Positions 6,272-9,757 of a DNA stretch of 9,757 bases are shown in pieces; the stretch's first letter is position 1, and each line of letters begins with the position of its first letter. Under the pieces are notes generated by a model, which saw only the letters and a program-made list of their open reading frames with translations, did no database searches and had not been told where the DNA came from. Location of the stretch: positions 1-9,757 of the forward strand of contig CAAGHZ010000020.1 of assembly GCA_900769795.1 (NCBI GenBank), read 5' to 3'. Position numbers and translations under genes: made by a program. Source of the stretch: Clostridia bacterium. Its GTDB lineage: Bacteria; Bacillota; Clostridia; Monoglobales; Monoglobaceae.

Positions 6272-6475
6272 CAAAATGCCTGACTATGTCTAATAAACTG
6301 TATGTTTACACTTGTTATAACTAACACATCTACAAATACACATATGATTATTTAGACTATTTAGAAATTATTTTTTATAAGACTATAGACATATGTAGTT
6401 TTTCCCAAAAGGTGAAAATTACATATTATTTGCGAAAATCGTCTAAAAATTTATAATATTATGGTTAAATATATC
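6272..6475. other. AT-rich core of the divergent intergenic region, no gene
   Basis: Between the two divergent promoters are about 200 bp with no supported gene. The only ORF of note (17 codons from about 6303) has no ribosome binding site. The stretch contains three copies of GACTAT (6282-6287, 6355-6360, 6381-6386) and related GTCTA motifs at 6288-6292 and 6441-6445. It also has a GTTATAAC palindrome at about 6314-6321. These could be regulator sites for the alcohol dehydrogenase gene, or simple AT-rich coincidence. Confidence 0.4.
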
Positions 6476-6504
6476 TTGATTTTCTTTATATATAATTATA
6501 TAAT
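6476..6504 (+). promoter_or_regulatory. Promoter of the alcohol dehydrogenase gene
   Basis: TTGATT (6476-6481), a 17-base spacer and a perfect TATAAT (6499-6504) point to a sigma-A promoter with a start near 6511. The 5' leader would be about 44 nt. The Rex-like operator lies immediately downstream of the -10 box, over the start site. Confidence 0.85.
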
Positions 6505-6508
6505 ATGA

Positions 6509-6526
6509 TTGTTAAAAATTTAACAC
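6509..6526. promoter_or_regulatory. Rex-type redox operator
   Basis: TTGTTAAAAATTTAACAC matches the Rex (NADH/NAD sensor) consensus TTGTTAA-N4-TTAACAA at 13 of 14 defined positions; only the last base differs. It covers the predicted start site of the alcohol dehydrogenase gene, where bound Rex would block RNA polymerase. Known Rex regulons in Firmicutes include alcohol dehydrogenases and release them when NADH is high, which suits this gene. No rex gene is in the window. Confidence 0.8.
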
Positions 6527-6554
6527 ACTATAAATATATAAGGAGATAATAATT

Positions 6555-7772
6555 ATGGCACGCTTTACTCTTCCCCGTGACCTGTATCACGGCAAAGGCT
6601 CTCTTGAAGCCCTTAAATCACTTAAAGGAACCCGCGCAATGGTTTGCACCGGCGGAGGTTCAATGAAGAAATTTGGTTTTCTTGACAAGGTAACTTCATA
6701 TCTTAAAGAAGCAGGTATGGAAGTTGAAATTTTCGAAGGCATTGAGCCTGACCCATCTGTTGATACGGTTATGCGCGGTGCAGAGGCTATGCAGAAATTC
6801 CAGCCTGACTGGATTGTTGCAATAGGCGGCGGCTCACCTATAGATGCTGCAAAAGCAATGTGGATTAAGTATGAATATCCCGAAATTACTTTTGAAGAAA
6901 TGTGCGTAGTATTCGGAATCCCCGAACTTCGCAAAAAGGCTCGTTTCTGTGCGATTCCTTCTACATCAGGTACAGCTACTGAGGTTACTGCTTTCTCTGT
7001 TATTACAGACTATGAAAAGGGTATAAAGTATCCTCTTGCTGATTTTGAGATCACACCTGACGTTGCAATCGTTGACCCTGACCTTGCAGAGACAATGCCT
7101 AAAAAGCTTACTGCTCACACCGGTATGGATGCTATCACTCATGCAATCGAGGCTTATGTTTCTACTGCAAACAGCGAGTTTACAGATCCTCTTGCAATCT
7201 TTGCAATCAAGATGATTCAGTCTGACCTTGTTGACTCTTACAACGGAGATATGACAAAGCGTGCTTCTATGCACAACGCTCAGTGTCTTGCAGGTATGGC
7301 TTTCTCTAACGCTCTCCTCGGTATAGTACACTCAATGGCACACAAGACAGGTGCAATCTTTGAAGACCTTGGCGCACACATTATCCACGGTGCTGCAAAC
7401 GCTATGTATCTTCCTAAGGTTATCGCATTTAACGCAAAAGACGAGACCGCAAAGAAACGTTATGGCGTAATTGCTGACTTTATGGGTCTTGGTGGCTCAA
7501 ATGATGACGAAAAGGTTGCAAATCTTATTGCATATCTCCGCAGCATGAACGATGCTCTTAATATCCCACAGTGCATCAAGAACTATGGTGCTGACAGCTA
7601 TCCTTGTGAAGCAGGCTTTGTTCCTGAAGAAGTATTCCTTGAGAGACTTCCCGAAATCGCAAAGAACGCAGTTGCTGACGCTTGTACAGGTTCTAACCCA
7701 CGTAAAATCTCTGTTGAAGAAATGGAAAAGCTCCTCAAATGCTGCTACTACGATACAGAAGTTGATTTCTAA
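6555..7772 (+). CDS. Iron-containing alcohol dehydrogenase
   Basis: This group III alcohol dehydrogenase probably reduces an aldehyde (acetaldehyde or butyraldehyde) with NAD(P)H at the end of fermentation. It has 405 residues. The nucleotide-binding GGGSPIDAAKA is at 91-101, with a further conserved stretch PSTSGTATEVT at 135-145. The metal ligands expected from FucO are all present: Asp192 and His196 in GMDAITHAIEAY, His259 in GIVHSMAH and His278 in HIIHGAANA. The sequence resembles the stand-alone counterpart of the AdhE C-terminal domain more than YqhD. AGGAGA (6541-6546) lies eight bases before the ATG, codon use is uniform, and the promoter is strong, so high expression is expected under Rex control. 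It is a single-gene unit closed by a strong terminator. Substrate and cofactor cannot be told from the sequence. Confidence 0.94.
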   Translation: MARFTLPRDLYHGKGSLEALKSLKGTRAMVCTGGGSMKKFGFLDKVTSYLKEAGMEVEIFEGIEPDPSVDTVMRGAEAMQKFQPDWIVAIGGGSPIDAAKAMWIKYEYPEITFEEMCVVFGIPELRKKARFCAIPSTSGTATEVTAFSVITDYEKGIKYPLADFEITPDVAIVDPDLAETMPKKLTAHTGMDAITHAIEAYVSTANSEFTDPLAIFAIKMIQSDLVDSYNGDMTKRASMHNAQCLAGMAFSNALLGIVHSMAHKTGAIFEDLGAHIIHGAANAMYLPKVIAFNAKDETAKKRYGVIADFMGLGGSNDDEKVANLIAYLRSMNDALNIPQCIKNYGADSYPCEAGFVPEEVFLERLPEIAKNAVADACTGSNPRKISVEEMEKLLKCCYYDTEVDF

Positions 7773-7777
7773 AATAC

Positions 7778-7807
7778 AAAAAAGGCTTCCGATGGGAAGC
7801 CTTTTTT
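7778..7807. terminator. Bidirectional intrinsic terminator between convergent genes
   Basis: A perfect 13-bp stem (AAAAAAGGCTTCC with GGAAGCCTTTTTT) encloses the 4-base loop GATG and supplies a T run on both strands. It begins five bases after the alcohol dehydrogenase stop and ends two bases before the stop of the EF-G-like gene, so it serves both convergent transcripts. Confidence 0.95.
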
Positions 7808-7809
7808 AT

Positions 7810-9757
7810 TTATTCTGTTTTAGCAGCTGCTATAATTTTGTCAACAATATTTGACGGTGCTTCCTGATAGCGCTCAAACTCAAACTCAAAATTACCTCTT
7901 GCCTGAGTCATACTGCGCAAATCAGAAGAATAGCTGTGCATCTCTGCCATAGGCACTTCGCCCTCTATTACAGTTATGCCATGACCTGCAGGTGTCATAC
8001 CAAGCATCTGTCCGCGACGTTTGTTGATATCACCGATTATATCGCCTGTATAACTGTCAGGAACTGTAACCGAAAGATGACCGATTGGCTCTAAAATAAC
8101 AGGAGATGCCTGTACCATACCAGCTTTATAAGCAAGGTTTGCCGCAATCTTAAACGCCATCTCGGATGAGTCAACATCGTGGTAAGATCCATCAACCAAT
8201 GTGGCCTTGAGACCTACCATAGGATAACCTGCAAGAACACCTTGCTGCATTGATTCTAAAAGGCCCTTTTCAACTGCAGGGAAGTATCCCTTTGGAACAC
8301 TGCCGCCGAATACCTTTTCTTCGAAAACGAGACCCTCTTCTTCGGTTGGCTCAAACTCAATCCATACGTGCCCATACTGACCATGTCCGCCTGATTGCTT
8401 CTTATGTTTACCCTCTACCTTTACAGCCTTGCGTATAGCCTCGCGGTATGCAACCTTTGGCTCTTCAAAGGCAATATCAACACCAAATTTATTCTTCAGT
8501 TTGCTGACAATTATCTCAATGTGCTGGTCACCAAGACCTTTAAGTATCTGCTGGCGGGTTTCTTTGTTGGTTTCAAAACGGAAGGTGTTGTCTTCTTCCA
8601 TAAGTTTTATAAGACCCTGAGCAATCTTATCCTCATCACCCTTGTTCTTGGGAACAACTGCAAGAGACATATTTGGCTTTGCAAAGTCAATGCCATCGAG
8701 TTGAAGCGGATGGTTAAGTCCACTGAGGGTATCGCCTGTTGCGGTCTTTGTAAGCTTTGCAACCGCACCAATATCACCTGCGTTGAGTTTCTCAACCTCT
8801 ACCTGCTTTTTACCCTGGAGAATATAAATCTTACCGATTTTTTCATTCGTATCCTTGTTCATATTATAAACTGTTGTATCAGGAGTCAAAACGCCTGAAT
8901 ATACCTTAAAGTATGAAAGTTTACCAACATAGGGGTCTGCAACAGTTTTGAAAACAAGTGCCGACATAGGGTCACTTACATCAACTTTAAGTCTTGAAGA
9001 ACTTCCGTCCTTCTTGGTTGCCATAACGAAGTTTTCATCACTTCCGGGTGCCGGAAAGTAAGCGTGTATAGCATTCATAAGTGACGGAATGCCATTATTA
9101 TAATATGCGCTTCCGCACAAAACAGGGACAATATCACCCTCGGCAACACCCTTGCGCAACGCACTGTACATCTCAGGAAGAGTAAATTCTTCTCCTGCAA
9201 AATACTTATCCATAAGTTCTTCTGATGTTTCTGCAACAGCCTCGCAAATCATCTCGCGCATAGATGCAAGTTCATCCATAAGTTCCGCCGGCGTTTCACC
9301 GGTAACAGTCATATTACCCTGGAATATTCTTGCTTCTCTCTCAACGATATTTACAAAGCCTGTTATCTTGTCGCCCTCACGCATCGGAAGCTGGAAAGGA
9401 GCAATTCTCTTACCGTATTTATCCTTGAGCTGCTGAAGCACGCCCTGATAGTTAACCCTCTCATCATCAACCTTGTTTATGAAAATAATTCTGGGCAACT
9501 TTCTTTCTTCACAATATTCCCATGCTTTTTCCGCACCAACAGTCAAGCCTGACTTACCGCTAAGCACAATAACCGCAGCGTCAGCAACACGAACAGCCTC
9601 TTGCACCTCACCCACAAAATCAAAATATCCGGGTGTGTCAATTATATTAAACTTAGCACCATTCCACTCGCATGCAGCAAGAGCGGTACTAATTGAGAAT
9701 GTACGCTTAATCTCTTCGGGATCAAAGTCCATTACTGTGTTTCCGTCAGCTGTACGC
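7810..9757 (-). CDS. EF-G-like translational GTPase (EF-G-2 type), N-terminus cut by window edge
   Basis: This is a cytoplasmic ribosome-associated GTPase of the elongation factor G superfamily. The reading frame stays open to the right edge through eight codons before the Met at 9732, so that Met is internal. About 45-50 residues, including the P-loop, are missing. Counting from that Met, DTPGYFDF (32-39) and NKVD (86-89) are the G3 and G4 motifs, and LCGSAYYNNGIPSL holds G5. Domains II to V follow to the stop. Two canonical EF-G features are changed: the switch I ERGITI stretch reads IKRTFSI, and the catalytic His of DTPGHVDF is Tyr. Both changes match Thermus EF-G-2 as I remember it, so this is a paralogue, not the main translocase, although databases may call it fusA. 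Its exact role is not established. Confidence 0.9.
   Translation of the reverse strand, partial: RTADGNTVMDFDPEEIKRTFSISTALAACEWNGAKFNIIDTPGYFDFVGEVQEAVRVADAAVIVLSGKSGLTVGAEKAWEYCEERKLPRIIFINKVDDERVNYQGVLQQLKDKYGKRIAPFQLPMREGDKITGFVNIVEREARIFQGNMTVTGETPAELMDELASMREMICEAVAETSEELMDKYFAGEEFTLPEMYSALRKGVAEGDIVPVLCGSAYYNNGIPSLMNAIHAYFPAPGSDENFVMATKKDGSSSRLKVDVSDPMSALVFKTVADPYVGKLSYFKVYSGVLTPDTTVYNMNKDTNEKIGKIYILQGKKQVEVEKLNAGDIGAVAKLTKTATGDTLSGLNHPLQLDGIDFAKPNMSLAVVPKNKGDEDKIAQGLIKLMEEDNTFRFETNKETRQQILKGLGDQHIEIIVSKLKNKFGVDIAFEEPKVAYREAIRKAVKVEGKHKKQSGGHGQYGHVWIEFEPTEEEGLVFEEKVFGGSVPKGYFPAVEKGLLESMQQGVLAGYPMVGLKATLVDGSYHDVDSSEMAFKIAANLAYKAGMVQASPVILEPIGHLSVTVPDSYTGDIIGDINKRRGQMLGMTPAGHGITVIEGEVPMAEMHSYSSDLRSMTQARGNFEFEFERYQEAPSNIVDKIIAAAKTE

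Noticed and set aside
6313..6325. TTGTTATAACTAA as a second Rex site
   Set aside because: The half-sites abut without the spacing of the 18-bp Rex operator, so it does not fit the dimer geometry.
6303..6356. 17-codon ORF in the divergent spacer
   Set aside because: It has no ribosome binding site and no promoter pointing at it, and an ORF this short is expected by chance.
8395..8898. 167-codon plus-strand ORF opposite the EF-G-like gene
   Set aside because: It is antisense to conserved EF-G domains, the translation has no recognisable motif, and no ribosome binding site supports it.

Overview
The window looks like chromosomal DNA from a low-GC, fermentative, anaerobic Firmicute, most likely a clostridial (Oscillospiraceae/Lachnospiraceae-type) gut or environmental bacterium. 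The evidence is AT-rich spacers, strong AGGAGG-type ribosome binding sites, consensus sigma-A promoters, a Rex-type redox operator in front of an iron alcohol dehydrogenase, and a prolyl-tRNA editing protein of the clostridial PrdX type. I see no phage, transposon, CRISPR or RNA gene. The genes are ordinary housekeeping and metabolic genes, and the interest lies mostly between them.

Layout, left to right: aroA (partial, minus), aroB (minus), a 20-codon remnant resembling the start of tyrA (minus), an AroF-type DAHP synthase (minus), a Phe/Tyr-rich leader peptide with attenuator and consensus promoter (minus), a glucose-type PTS IICBA transporter ptsG (minus), a YbaK/PrdX prolyl-tRNA editing protein (minus), a 375-bp divergent regulatory region, an iron-containing alcohol dehydrogenase (plus), a bidirectional terminator, and an EF-G-2-like GTPase (minus, truncated by the right edge).

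The left third is a shikimate-pathway operon read right to left: promoter, leader peptide, attenuator, DAHP synthase (step 1), 3-dehydroquinate synthase (step 2), EPSP synthase (step 6), and probably more genes beyond the left edge. Its control region has every part of ribosome-mediated attenuation. The 39-codon leader ORF has 9 Phe/Tyr codons within 15. A 10-bp intrinsic terminator follows, and an antiterminator strand inside the leader ORF can pair with the terminator's 5' arm and loop. Between aroF and aroB lies what looks like the stub of a lost prephenate dehydrogenase gene, the Tyr-specific branch enzyme, although the leader still carries Tyr codons.

The middle (ptsG and the editing protein) has its own candidate promoters and two perfect palindromes, one just upstream of ptsG and one in the 5' leader of the editing gene. 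The right part joins an NADH-responsive (Rex-like) operator and strong promoter to the alcohol dehydrogenase, consistent with NADH reoxidation during sugar fermentation fed by the PTS. The EF-G homologue lacks the canonical switch I and catalytic-His motifs, so it belongs to the EF-G-2-like paralogue group rather than being the main translocase.
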